This document shows, piece after piece, positions 1-9,086 of a DNA stretch of 64,000 nt. The stretch's first letter is position 1. Each line of letters begins with the position of its first letter. The stretch covers positions 124,001 through 188,000 of the forward strand of contig MARA01000030.1 of the NCBI GenBank assembly GCA_001792895.1, in the 5' to 3' direction. Origin of the DNA: Lentinus brumalis (lineage: Eukaryota > Basidiomycota > Agaricomycetes > Polyporales > Polyporaceae). The translations under genes were made by a program, and so were the position numbers. The notes below the pieces were generated by a model. That model did no database searches and was not told where the DNA came from. It was given only the letters and a program-made list of their open reading frames with translations.

Positions 1-623
1 AGGTCGCGGCGTTCAAGGTCGGGAACGGCCTCGAGAAGGACACGTACGTGCTCGCCCTGCGCATCGGTTCGGTGGGGCTCACCATGGTCGTTGCTAGCAC
101 GCACGGCCCGGTCATCCACGACCGCGCGATCGAGAAGGTGCAGCGGCACGTCGAGGACGCGCTCGCGCAGGGCGCGCAGCTGCTCCTCGGGGGCAAGCGC
201 ATCGAAGGGCCCGGCTCGTTCTTCGCGCCGACGGTGCTGTCGGACGTGCCGCACAACGCGCTGGTGAACCAGGAGGAGACGTTCGGGCCGCTCGCGGCGC
301 TGACGCGCTTCGAGACCGAGGAGGAGGTGATCCGGCTGGCGAACGACACGTCCGTGGGGCTGGCGGGATACTTCTTCTCGCGGGACGTTGGGCGCGTGTG
401 GCGCGTTGCGGAGGCGCTGGAGGTGGGCATGGTGGGCACGAACACGGGTGTGATCAGCCAGGCGGTCATTCCGTTTGGAGGCGTGAAGGAGAGCGGGCTT
501 GGTGAGTCTTACGCGTCGTCTGCGACAGTGCGAAGGAGGGCTGACGAGGTGTTAGGTCGCGAGGGCGGACATGGGATCGAGGAGTACATGAACGTGAAGT
601 TCATCGCGTTTGGCGGCTTGTGA
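1..623 (+). CDS. Succinate-semialdehyde dehydrogenase, copy 1 (3' part only)
   Basis: This is the 3' end of an NAD(P)+-dependent SSADH (ALDH superfamily), cut by the left window edge. Exons are 1-43, 98-501 and 556-623, with GT-AG introns 44-97 and 502-555. The product contains the family's [31 protein letters not shown] and [11 protein letters not shown] signatures and ends [16 protein letters not shown], as SSADHs do. Both introns are 54 nt, a multiple of three, and lack in-frame stops, so a continuous open frame runs through them and hides the exon structure. The visible coding part has no frameshift. Exon 15 is 404 nt, exactly as in the intact copy 3. Intron 14 here resembles that of copy 5 rather than those of copies 2-4. 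Confidence 0.93.
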   Translation, partial: VAAFKVGNGLEKDTYVLALRIGSVGLTMVVASTHGPVIHDRAIEKVQRHVEDALAQGAQLLLGGKRIEGPGSFFAPTVLSDVPHNALVNQEETFGPLAALTRFETEEEVIRLANDTSVGLAGYFFSRDVGRVWRVAEALEVGMVGTNTGVISQAVIPFGGVKESGLGESYASSATVRRRADEVLGREGGHGIEEYMNVKFIAFGGL

Positions 624-2161
624 GGTCAAGGATGTTGATGCGAACGTTGCGACGCGGTGTGCCTGAGCGTTTGGTAGCCTCGTGCAGCGCCGGCGTCTGC
701 GAGCTCGCACACGACAGCGACCGTCGGTGCGCCCGAGGACGACAACTCCGCGGACTTCCTATCGCGGACGCGCAGACAGTCCTGCCGCAGCGAGGATGGC
801 GACCTCAGGGTGTTTTCCAAGGATATCTCGGGGAGATCTGTTTTCTGGGGATATTAGGGAGATTTGGGGGAGAGGGTGTCTCTGAGGAGCGGGTGTTGGG
901 GAGATGTCGTGTTCCGCAGTGGGACAGGTGCGCACCGGCATTGCTATTGTGCGCAGACGGTACATGCTTACTATGTTACTCTACAGAACTGCTGCTGGTC
1001 TCGGAGCGTGCACCACACCCACCCTCACCTCGCCGCCGTGAGTCCTACGTGAGTCCTACATATTCCGCCCGAGAATAGAGCCCCCTGACGACGCTTCAGC
1101 ATGCGTCTGCCCGTCGTTCTTTCCGCCGACCCCTGTTTGCCGCTTCAAGGGTGCTTTACGACAATAGAAGCCGTTCTGCAACAGCTGAAACGCTAAAACA
1201 CAGTCGAAATCGTGAGCAAGCGGCCGGATACGGCCTGGTACGAGTACATTACAGGCGGGGTGACAGCACGACATTCTCCGGGCTCAGATTCGTGTGCAAG
1301 CATGATAGGGCGCGACGGCGTCGCGACACGGGATAACTACGGGCCCGCCAACAGTCGCAGCAGCAAACCTCGCCGGGGAGAGTCGCCGCGACGCCCCGCG
1401 CTCGCCGGAGATCCTGTACGGCGCATGTTCTTGCTGTAGCACCGCCATTCATGGCCAGCTGTGTACTAGTACAACGGTACTGTAGCACATGCCAGCCGCC
1501 TGCGCAAGACAGTGTTCCGCAACCTGAAATCTCTCGCCTCGACTCTCGAGCACTGGCACGAGTCATGGTTCGATGTGCGGCACATGAGTCCCGGTGCCCA
1601 CAACACGCGACACGGTTGCGGAGGAGGCGTCGACGATGACGAAGAGAACATCAGCACTCACCCTGCGAGGGACCAGTGGATCTCCATGGTTCCCGGCGGC
1701 CGTCGCTCAGCAAGGAGAAGGTTGGGGGATATACAGCGAGGTCACGGCGAGGATGGTAGTGCGCAGGTGAGGCAAAAAGCCGTGTTACGTGGCTCCGAAA
1801 GCGACGGTCTTGGTCTGACGCTCCAACCCGGTTTACCCACAGAGTAAGCAGACCGACTCCGCCCGGGACATTGCTCGCTCGAGTCCTTGGGGCACGGTTG
1901 AAGCAAGCGTCCGGCGGCAGGAGTCGACGGAAAACTACCCCGACAGGCCGAACGTACCTCTTCGGACAGCCATAGCGGCGGCAGGGATACGGCCAATCTC
2001 GGGATTAGTTGCGCGCTCGCACATAGTGCCGGGATATCAGGCCTACTCAATACTTATCATAGTATCAAGTCGACTGGTCGCTGCGCACATGAATATTAAA
2101 CAAGACGAGTATCGTATTCTATCAGCTCGAGGCCCTCGTGACTCGTCAACGTCTTCGCCCT
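624..2161. other. Post-SSADH spacer, unit 2 copy
   Basis: This 1.5-kb spacer is repeated after each of the SSADH copies 1-4. Open frames here (for example 620-1078 +) change length from copy to copy through 1-nt indels and have no recognisable domain. I see no supportable gene. The beginning probably holds the SSADH 3' UTR and terminator. Confidence 0.6.
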
Positions 2162-2968
2162 CTACAACTCGACCCCGCCCTCCTCAAACAACCGTGCAAG
2201 GTCGTCGTCTAGAACCACCATACCCGCCGGGGAATCGTCATTGTCCAAGACGTTTCGGGGAGTCTTCACGCCCGTTTTCGAACTGCGGGGATGGGACGAC
2301 TTGCGATGTGCACGTACAGTGCTGTTGTCCGACCTCTGGCCAGTCGACATACGCAGACGCTTCGCAGGCGGACCTCCGCTACGAACGGCAGACCCGAGCG
2401 GCCGTGCGATGACCTCGAGCCGAACCGGCTCCATGACGAGCTGGCCTGGGACGAACTGCGAGGATGCGCGGCGTTTCTCGGCGGCAGTCGGTCTCCGAGG
2501 AACTGGAGTGCTCGGGAGGACGCTCTTCCGGTCTCGTCGTGCCCTGCGCAAGTCCTCCGCCGTTGCTTTGACGAATCTTATCGCGCCGCTCTTCCAGCCT
2601 TCGAGGAGAGTCGCGAGCGTCTTGACACCGCCCGGAATACTGCCCGGGTCGCCGAACGGGATGTGCGGAGGCCAGCCCTTTACGAGTCGGCCCTCTCGGT
2701 GGACAATGAGGCTGGTGAAGTCGTCCTCGGACCAACTCATGCCGACGTCAAGCCTGCCGGTGCTTTCGACTGGTCCGGCGCGCTCGACATAAACAAAGGC
2801 AGGTGAAGAAGATGCGGCGATGCTCACCCAGCTTGTCCCTCACCACGTCCCGTAAATCCTTCCGCACCCGTTCCTGCACGGTTTGTCCTGATCGTCACCG
2901 TTGTCCAAGGATCCGGAGTCGCGCATCTCATCGACAAATGCTTTAGCTTCCTCCCAGGTGTATGGCAT
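2162..2968 (-). pseudogene. Two-exon unknown gene, copy A (frameshift in exon 1)
   Basis: Exon 1 (2968-2828) starts MPYTWEEAKAFVDEMRDSG. A 58-nt GT-AG phase-1 intron (2827-2770) leads into exon 2 (2769-2162), beginning VESTGRLDVGMSW and ending RLFEEGGVEL. The predicted product is about 250 residues, hydrophilic, with a Lys/Arg-rich middle and an acidic C-terminus. There is no signal peptide or membrane segment. In copy A exon 2 is fully open, but exon 1 is one base shorter than in the other units (141 against 142 nt), which throws the frame near 2870. I do not recognise the family. The GWPPHIPFGDPGSIPGG motif looks conserved and protein-like. It could be a lineage-restricted fungal protein, here decaying. 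Confidence 0.55.
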
Positions 2969-3526
2969 GATGGTCGAGTTCCTGTTTGAGTGGACGTGCT
3001 TCTGTCGGATTGGATTGACGGGGACGCGAGTTGGTCAACATGTAGTAGGTATAACAATAAGTATACATGCTGGTGCCTCGGCGTTATGATTGACATTCTT
3101 TGTCGCCGCCAGCATGGCTTCTGCCGGATGCGGCCATGTTATCACCGCGGTACTTATTTCGGAGGTACCTTGCAGGAGAGGCTTGCGACCAGCACGGAAG
3201 TTGAATTTCGGGCAAACATTTTCATGTCAAGCATAGGCGATTGGGAGGGATTCAGAAGGCTCTCATGGGATACTGACTAACTACTTAGGTACAGACAATT
3301 TCATGTTGCACCATGCAGGCCGTTCGGGCGACGGGTCATGTCAATGAGACATGTTTTTAGCCCGAGTTAGATGTCTTCCTGCAATGGCCGCGTACTGATG
3401 CTCTGCCAGTTACTATCTCCGGTCTGAGGCAAGTCTCACTGTCTCAGGCTCAAAGCTCTATTAAACCTGTGTTGTCTCCATCTTCCTGCAGTTCTGTATA
3501 ATATTTGCAACAATGATAAAAGATAG
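2969..3526. other. Spacer up to the copia insertion site
   Basis: This part of the unit spacer is matched by 25686-26270, 35768-36353 and 45885-46470. It contains a short palindrome with tcatgtcaatgagacatg-like arms. No gene is seen. It ends with gatag, the 5-bp target site of the copia element. Confidence 0.6.
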
Positions 3527-3803
3527 TGTTGAAGGGGGCACCTAACGCAGTGTACGCACCCGGCAACTCACCTGTGTGAACGCTAGTGCAGTGGCACGAG
3601 AGGAGGCAGAATGCGACTTGTGTATTGGCCCTGCAGGGACTGTCCTTAAATACTACTTACAGGGCGGATTATGTAATACCAGCAAATACTAAAGAAAGTA
3701 ACTGATATCAATCAGTGATAAGTGATAACTTATTCACATGCATCAATACGGCTCCACCGGTAATCCGTGAACCGGTCGGCCCGGAACTCATCCGAGTTCA
3801 ACA
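3527..3803 (-). repeat. Copia 3' LTR
   Basis: 277 bp, TGTTGAA...TTCAACA. It differs from the right LTR by gtgaacc/gcgaacc and catccga/catcgga. Confidence 0.97.
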
Positions 3804-3815
3804 CTCCCCCTCGCT
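3804..3815 (-). promoter_or_regulatory. Copia polypurine tract
   Basis: On the minus strand GCGAGGGGGAG lies directly against the 3' LTR, the expected place for the plus-strand DNA synthesis primer. Confidence 0.85.
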
Positions 3816-3881
3816 AAGTACCACGGTAGTGTGCGCAAGCGTATGTGGCAAATCCGGTGAACGGATGGTGCCTGCTTGGCT

Positions 3882-6680
3882 CTAGGGGAACTCGAGACCA
3901 AGCATAGCCCTGAACTTCAAGAACTTGACTCGCCCCAGGTTCTTGGTGAACATATCTGCAGGGTTATTGTCGCTATCGACATAGAAGATCTCGACTTGCT
4001 TGTTGTCGACGACTTCCCGAATGTAATGATAGCAGATGTCGATATGCTTCGACCGGCTCTCTGTCACAGGGTTGGACGAGATGAAGATAGAGCCTTGGTT
4101 GTCCCCGCAGATAGGGATTGGATTGAGCCTGTAGCCGATCTCACCCAGAAGGTTGCGAATCCAGACTACTTGACGGCTGCAATCGCTGAGTGCCATGTAC
4201 TCAGCTTCAGTGGACGAGAGCGCAATGGTCTTTTGTGCTCGAGAAGTCCAGCTGAAAATCCCATTCGCCAACTTCAGGAAATATCCTGTCTGAGACCGTC
4301 GGGTCGCTGGATCCGAAGCCCAGTCGGAATCAGTGCAAGCTGTTAGGCCAAGACCCGAAGCTCCGTCGTAGACGAGCGAATAAGACTTGGTACCCACAAG
4401 GTAGCGGCAGATGTAGAGCGCCTTACTCAAGTGGTCCTCGGATGGGTTGGCAGCAAACTGAGACAGTTTGACAACAGCATATGCAATGTCAGGTCGAGTA
4501 CCCAACATGATGTAAAGAAGTGACCCGATGATGGTCTGGAACCTGCTACGGAGAGCTGGGTCAACCGGTGCAGTGTTTGCGACTGGTTGATAGCCAGTGG
4601 GGAGAGGAGTCGGCGCAGACTTTGCGTTCTGCATGCCGCAGTGCAGCAGAACCTTCTCAAGGTAGGCGCATTGATCTATACGGATCTGGCTGCCTTTCCT
4701 GAGAATACGCATGCGCAAGAAATCCTTGACTTCGCCAAGGTCTCGACACTCCCACTTCTCCATAAACTTCGCCTTTAGTTCAGCGACAAGGGACTTGTCA
4801 GGTCCACAGAAGAGGGCATCGTCGACATAGACGATGACGATCACAAAGGATCGGTCTTTCCTCCGATAGAGGAAGATTCCGGCATCAGAGCTTAGGCGTT
4901 TGAAACCTAGAAGCTCCATGGACTCGTTCAGGGTGCGCCACCACGCTAACCCTGCCTGCTTGAGTCCATATAGAGCACGACGTAGCCGGAGTACTTTGTG
5001 CTCTTGGCCTTTGACTACGAAGCCTTCGGGCTGCTCCATGTAGATCTCCTCGTCGAGTTTGCCGTAGAGGTAGGCATTTCGAACATCAAGTCCAGAGATG
5101 TACCAGTTCTCAAGTGCTGAGAGTGCAAGTATAAGGCGTACAGTCTCGAAACGGACGACGGGGGAGAAGATCTGGTCGAAGTCAATGCCTTCAACCTGGG
5201 AGTATCCCTTGGCAACTAGTCTGGCCTTCTTTCGATCGTCAGGTTTGACGTCGAAGACCCAGCGGTTCTTGATGACCTTACGCCCTTTGGGCCGGTCAAC
5301 CAGATCATAGACTTTGCGTCGCTCGAGTGCCTCAAGCTCTTCACGACACGCAGTCCGCCATTTCTCTTGCTGCGCCTTAGGTAGGCGAGCTATGTCACGG
5401 AATGTCCAGTCTCTGACGTTGGACGTATCGGGATGATCAGCATCAACCGGTGGTATTGCTTGCATGAGCAAGTGGTTGATGAGTCCTACTCCCCCTTCCC
5501 GGCATAGTTTTGCCAGAAGTGACTCTGCATCCGAGCCACGCAGCGCTTCGTCAACTTCGTCAGACGAATTTGAGTCAGGAGATTCTGCACGCTGCGGGTT
5601 AGACACTTCATCCGAGGCGGATTGAGCAGGTTCGTCGCGTTGAGCAGGAACTTGTGGAGCAGAACTAGGTCCGGGAACCTGATCTTTCCGAGAACGTGGT
5701 TGAGCTCGAGAGCGACTCGATGGCTCGCCAACGATTCGTTTCCATGCTCCCTGCTTTTCAATCTCTTTGTATTGTTCTACTGGGTGCCGTGACTCCCCGT
5801 AGACATTGCCTGGACGAGTCTTCGTCTTCCGCTCACGACCAGAGCGCCTTGGTGCAGGCGGCTCTTCCGGAGGAGGTGGCGGCGGACTAGGACTATGCTC
5901 ACGATGTGGCGTAGGAGCGTCGTCACGCTCCGTGTCCTGTCCCTTTGATGGGAGGTTGTTGGGAGGACGACGTGACTCATCGTCGTCATCGGATCCCGGA
6001 GGAATGTGCGAATGCTGGTCCGCATGGTCAGGTTTCGGTGCTGGTTCAAGCAACCGAGTGTTTCGCCGCTTGCGCTGGTCAGGGCATTTGGGAAACATGT
6101 GTTCGTCAAACAATGCATGAGCTGAGGTGAACAAGACATTGTTTGGGGAGCGCATGAAGCGATTTCCATGGCCTCCAGGTGCGACGCCAAGGTAAGTCAT
6201 GAGTTCAGACTTAGGCGAGAGTTTGTTCTTGCGAACATCTTGGGGTATGTGGACGTACGCACCGCACCCGAACACTCGAAGGTGACTTATGCGTGGAACT
6301 TTGCCATACAGAACTTCATAGGGTGTACGCCAGTTAAGGCGACGTATAGGAGTTCTGTTGTATACGTGTGTGGCGTGTTCAAGTGAGAATTCCCACCAAG
6401 ATTCAGGAAGACAGGCGTCGTGGCGTAGAGACTCTGACTTCTCTGATAGCGTGCGAATGCAACGCTCAGCGCGACCGTTCTGCTGTGGAGTATGCGGTAC
6501 GCTCTGAAGAATCTCAATGCCTTTTTCCTTCAGCATATTATCGAACACATCAGACTTGTATTCCCCCCTGCATCGGACATCCATTGTTGTATCTTCGTCT
6601 TGAACTGAGTCTCGACGTAAGCAATGAAGTGCCGGGTAGCCGCAAGTGCAGCGCTTTTGGCACGCAAATTGACGGTCCAC
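3882..6680 (-). CDS. Copia polyprotein, C-terminal part: integrase (part), reverse transcriptase, RNase H
   Basis: This frame carries the last part of the copia integrase core (GEYKSDVF, then HTPQQNGRAERCIRT with the catalytic Glu region), a variable Pro/Ser-rich linker, the RVT_2 reverse transcriptase (WVFDVKPD, ARLVAKGYSQ, DVRNAYLYG, YGLKQAG, catalytic YVDD) and the copia RNase H (TDSDWASD, SSTEAEYMAL, GDNQGS, NPADMFTKNL). It ends GLEFP close to the 3' LTR. The ATG at its start lies inside the integrase and is not the real start. The frame should be continuous with the upstream gag-protease-integrase frame, and a missing base in a G run at about 6563-6568 separates them. No stop codon interrupts RT or RNase H. 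Confidence 0.95.
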   Translation of the reverse strand: MDRQFACQKRCTCGYPALHCLRRDSVQDEDTTMDVRCRGEYKSDVFDNMLKEKGIEILQSVPHTPQQNGRAERCIRTLSEKSESLRHDACLPESWWEFSLEHATHVYNRTPIRRLNWRTPYEVLYGKVPRISHLRVFGCGAYVHIPQDVRKNKLSPKSELMTYLGVAPGGHGNRFMRSPNNVLFTSAHALFDEHMFPKCPDQRKRRNTRLLEPAPKPDHADQHSHIPPGSDDDDESRRPPNNLPSKGQDTERDDAPTPHREHSPSPPPPPPEEPPAPRRSGRERKTKTRPGNVYGESRHPVEQYKEIEKQGAWKRIVGEPSSRSRAQPRSRKDQVPGPSSAPQVPAQRDEPAQSASDEVSNPQRAESPDSNSSDEVDEALRGSDAESLLAKLCREGGVGLINHLLMQAIPPVDADHPDTSNVRDWTFRDIARLPKAQQEKWRTACREELEALERRKVYDLVDRPKGRKVIKNRWVFDVKPDDRKKARLVAKGYSQVEGIDFDQIFSPVVRFETVRLILALSALENWYISGLDVRNAYLYGKLDEEIYMEQPEGFVVKGQEHKVLRLRRALYGLKQAGLAWWRTLNESMELLGFKRLSSDAGIFLYRRKDRSFVIVIVYVDDALFCGPDKSLVAELKAKFMEKWECRDLGEVKDFLRMRILRKGSQIRIDQCAYLEKVLLHCGMQNAKSAPTPLPTGYQPVANTAPVDPALRSRFQTIIGSLLYIMLGTRPDIAYAVVKLSQFAANPSEDHLSKALYICRYLVGTKSYSLVYDGASGLGLTACTDSDWASDPATRRSQTGYFLKLANGIFSWTSRAQKTIALSSTEAEYMALSDCSRQVVWIRNLLGEIGYRLNPIPICGDNQGSIFISSNPVTESRSKHIDICYHYIREVVDNKQVEIFYVDSDNNPADMFTKNLGRVKFLKFRAMLGLEFP

Positions 6681-8682
6681 GCATGCGATGTATAGTCATC
6701 AAAGTAGATGATCGCATACCGATGCTTGTGGTAAGACGCCACAGGGAAGGACTTAACGTCTGAGTGTATAAGCTGGAAGGGACGTGTAGCACGTCGCTTG
6801 GATGGAGGGAAAGGACGCAAAGGCATCTTTCCCTGAGCACATCCGCGGCAGATTGAGTCCTTGGTGGGAAACTCGATGGCAGGAAAACCTTCGGTATGTT
6901 CCCTAGCATGCCTGAGCACTTCACGTGAAGGATGCGCGAGGCGGCGATGCACGGTCTCGTAGTCAATCTCGTAGACCGTAGGGAATATGGCCGCTGCATC
7001 CCGAGTTGGGAGCGACCGGACACAGAAGATTGTATCGTCTGGTCCTCGAGGGTAAAAGGCGAGATATATCGCCCCAGATGGCTGACGGAATACTATCCGT
7101 CGAGAAGTACCATGTACAACCAAGCCATCGTGAAGGAACTCCCCCATAGAGAGCAACCGGGAGTTTAAGTCCGGTATGAAGAATACTGGCGATACACGCA
7201 CAGTGGTGTGCGCACCACCCGTCGTGATTGGGCAATTGAGTATGACCGTTCCGAAGCCCTTAATTTTGGCAGTGCCGTTCGCTGTTAAGACATCAAAGCC
7301 TTTGTCAAGCGGAGTATACTCGACGAAGTCGTCCATGTCATATGTAAAGTGCATCGACGCTCCAGAGTCAATAAGCCACATGGGAGCTAAGTCGAGCTCA
7401 TCGTCGCGAACGGCTTTCCCTTTCCCTTTGCATTGACTGCATGCAGCATAGTCACGCAAATGACGACATACATTGGACATATGTGATACTACAACTGGGC
7501 TACATAAAGTGTTATACCCTTGACGATCACTCAGCGCTGTAGAAAACGCATTAGTGACGTCGTTGTAGTCACAGGGAAAAGGGACTTGCCTGTAGGCATC
7601 GTAGATCTCCTCAGCCTCGTCAATCCCAGCGGCTTCGGCAATCTCATGGTCGAGTTCGTTGTCCGTGTAGCCGAGGGAGACCATATCGTCGTCGTCAGAG
7701 GCAGGGACCTTGTCCGACCACTCGATGCGCTCGATCAGAGATAGACGAGAGCGCTTCGAGGCACGAGTCCCGGTGTCATCGGTGTCGACGGGGACGCGGC
7801 TGCTCTGCTTGACGACGTCTTCAAGCGCACGGATGCGCTCGAAGGAAGGCTGGATGCCAAGGTCGTGGGAGAGGTCCAGTGCACACTTGAACGTGGGGTA
7901 CTGGTTCTCGCCATACACCTTTACGGCGGGTGTATGCAGAAGGGCACGAGGGTCCTCAGTGCTCGGAGTGTCCGCAAGGATAGGCTCGCCAACATCCGCC
8001 TGAGAGGCGAGATGGATGTGGCCAGAAGAGTTGTTCTTCTGCTTCACATCATTCCCCGAACGGTTTCCTCGACGGAACTTGTTCTTCTTCTTCGAGCCAC
8101 CGCTGCTGCCGCTAGGCTGCTGCTGCTGCTGGCGGAACGAAGGATCGGGTTGCTTCCGCTTGACAGCGGAGAGCTTGTTGGCATAGCCATGACCATTGGA
8201 CGATCCCTGCTTCCGTCCGCTGCGCTGTTCCCAGTTCAGGATACAAGCTCGAACGATGCCGTCGAGCTTGAGATTCTTGATGTCGTCACCCTGACTATAA
8301 GTCTGGGCAATGACGTCCATCGCGGGAGGCAGCTTGGCGAGAAGGATCATCGCCTGGACGTAGCTGGGGAACTTCACTTCCAAGGACGCAAGGCGCACGA
8401 AGGCAGCCTGGAAGTCGTCCAAGGCCTGAGAAGGGTGCTTGTCCCCGGGGATCTTCAAGTCGAGAGCCGACTTGAACACGGAGTAAACCGCAGCGATGCC
8501 GGGTTTTCCGTAGAGCTCTGCGAGCTTGTCCCAGACCTCCTTGGCGGTAGGTATCGTAGACACCTTCGTGGTGATGTTCGACGGAATCCGCAAGCGGATG
8601 TTGCCGAGCGCACGCACGTTCGCCTGGTCCCAGTCAGCCTGAGCGGCCAACTCCGCCTCGGTAGGGGTTGCATCGACAGCGG
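6530..8682 (-). pseudogene. Copia polyprotein, N-terminal part: gag, protease, integrase start
   Basis: This frame runs from the gypsy insertion point to the frameshift in integrase. It holds the gag (UBN2-like, with WDKLAELYG and ALDDFQAAFVRLASLE), a Gln/Ser/Lys-rich basic stretch, the aspartic protease motif WLIDSGAS (Asp about residue 428 of the open frame), the pre-integrase zinc region (HRRLAHP then CRGCAQGK) and the first integrase catalytic Asp (LIHSDVKSF), then MSDAGG with the second Asp. I see no canonical CCHC zinc knuckle in gag. The first 42 residues of gag lie beyond the gypsy insertion at 14920-15046. It is broken twice: by the insertion, and by a 1-nt loss at a six-G run. Confidence 0.93.
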
Positions 8683-8687
8683 CAGGG

Positions 8688-9054
8688 TGTTACGACTGAT
8701 CGTCGAGGGGGATCAGGAAAGACTCACGAGACGAGCAGGGGCGTCGACGAGCACTTGTGCAGCAGAGCGGAGCAATGCTCGACGATCAGGGCTGGGGACA
8801 AGATGTATTGAGAGAGGTATCTACAGAGCGAAGTACAGCTTGGCTTACCTGGGGACAAGAGGTCGAAACTGAGGGTCCCCAGGTAGCGCTGGTGGTCTTA
8901 TATACATGAGGGAACAATAGTGTCAGAAGACAATAGCGTGAGAGACATCATGGATGAAGACAATAGCGTGAGAGGGACCATGGGAATCATGGTGATCGAA
9001 CAATAGGATGACTGGGAAAGGAAATGAATAGTACCGGGGAGGCTGTTCGTAACA
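8688..9054 (-). repeat. Gypsy 3' LTR
   Basis: 367 bp. It contains two copies of gaagacaatagcgtgagag plus two gaacaatag-type variants in its central part, a small internal repeat. Confidence 0.97.
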
Positions 9055-9071
9055 GTACCCCCTCCCAAGGG
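9055..9071 (-). promoter_or_regulatory. Gypsy polypurine tract
   Basis: On the minus strand TTGGGAGGGGGTAC abuts the 3' LTR start, consistent with a polypurine tract. Confidence 0.75.
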
Positions 9072-9086
9072 TCGTGTCCGCACGAC

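Noticed and set aside
620..1078. 152-codon frame just after the SSADH stop, repeated in units 4 and 5
   Set aside because: Frame length changes between units by indels, composition is biased, and no motif is seen; treated as spacer.
7865..8872. 335-codon + strand open frame opposite the copia gag
   Set aside because: It is antisense to a well-supported gag-protease frame and runs into the gypsy LTR; it has no domain.
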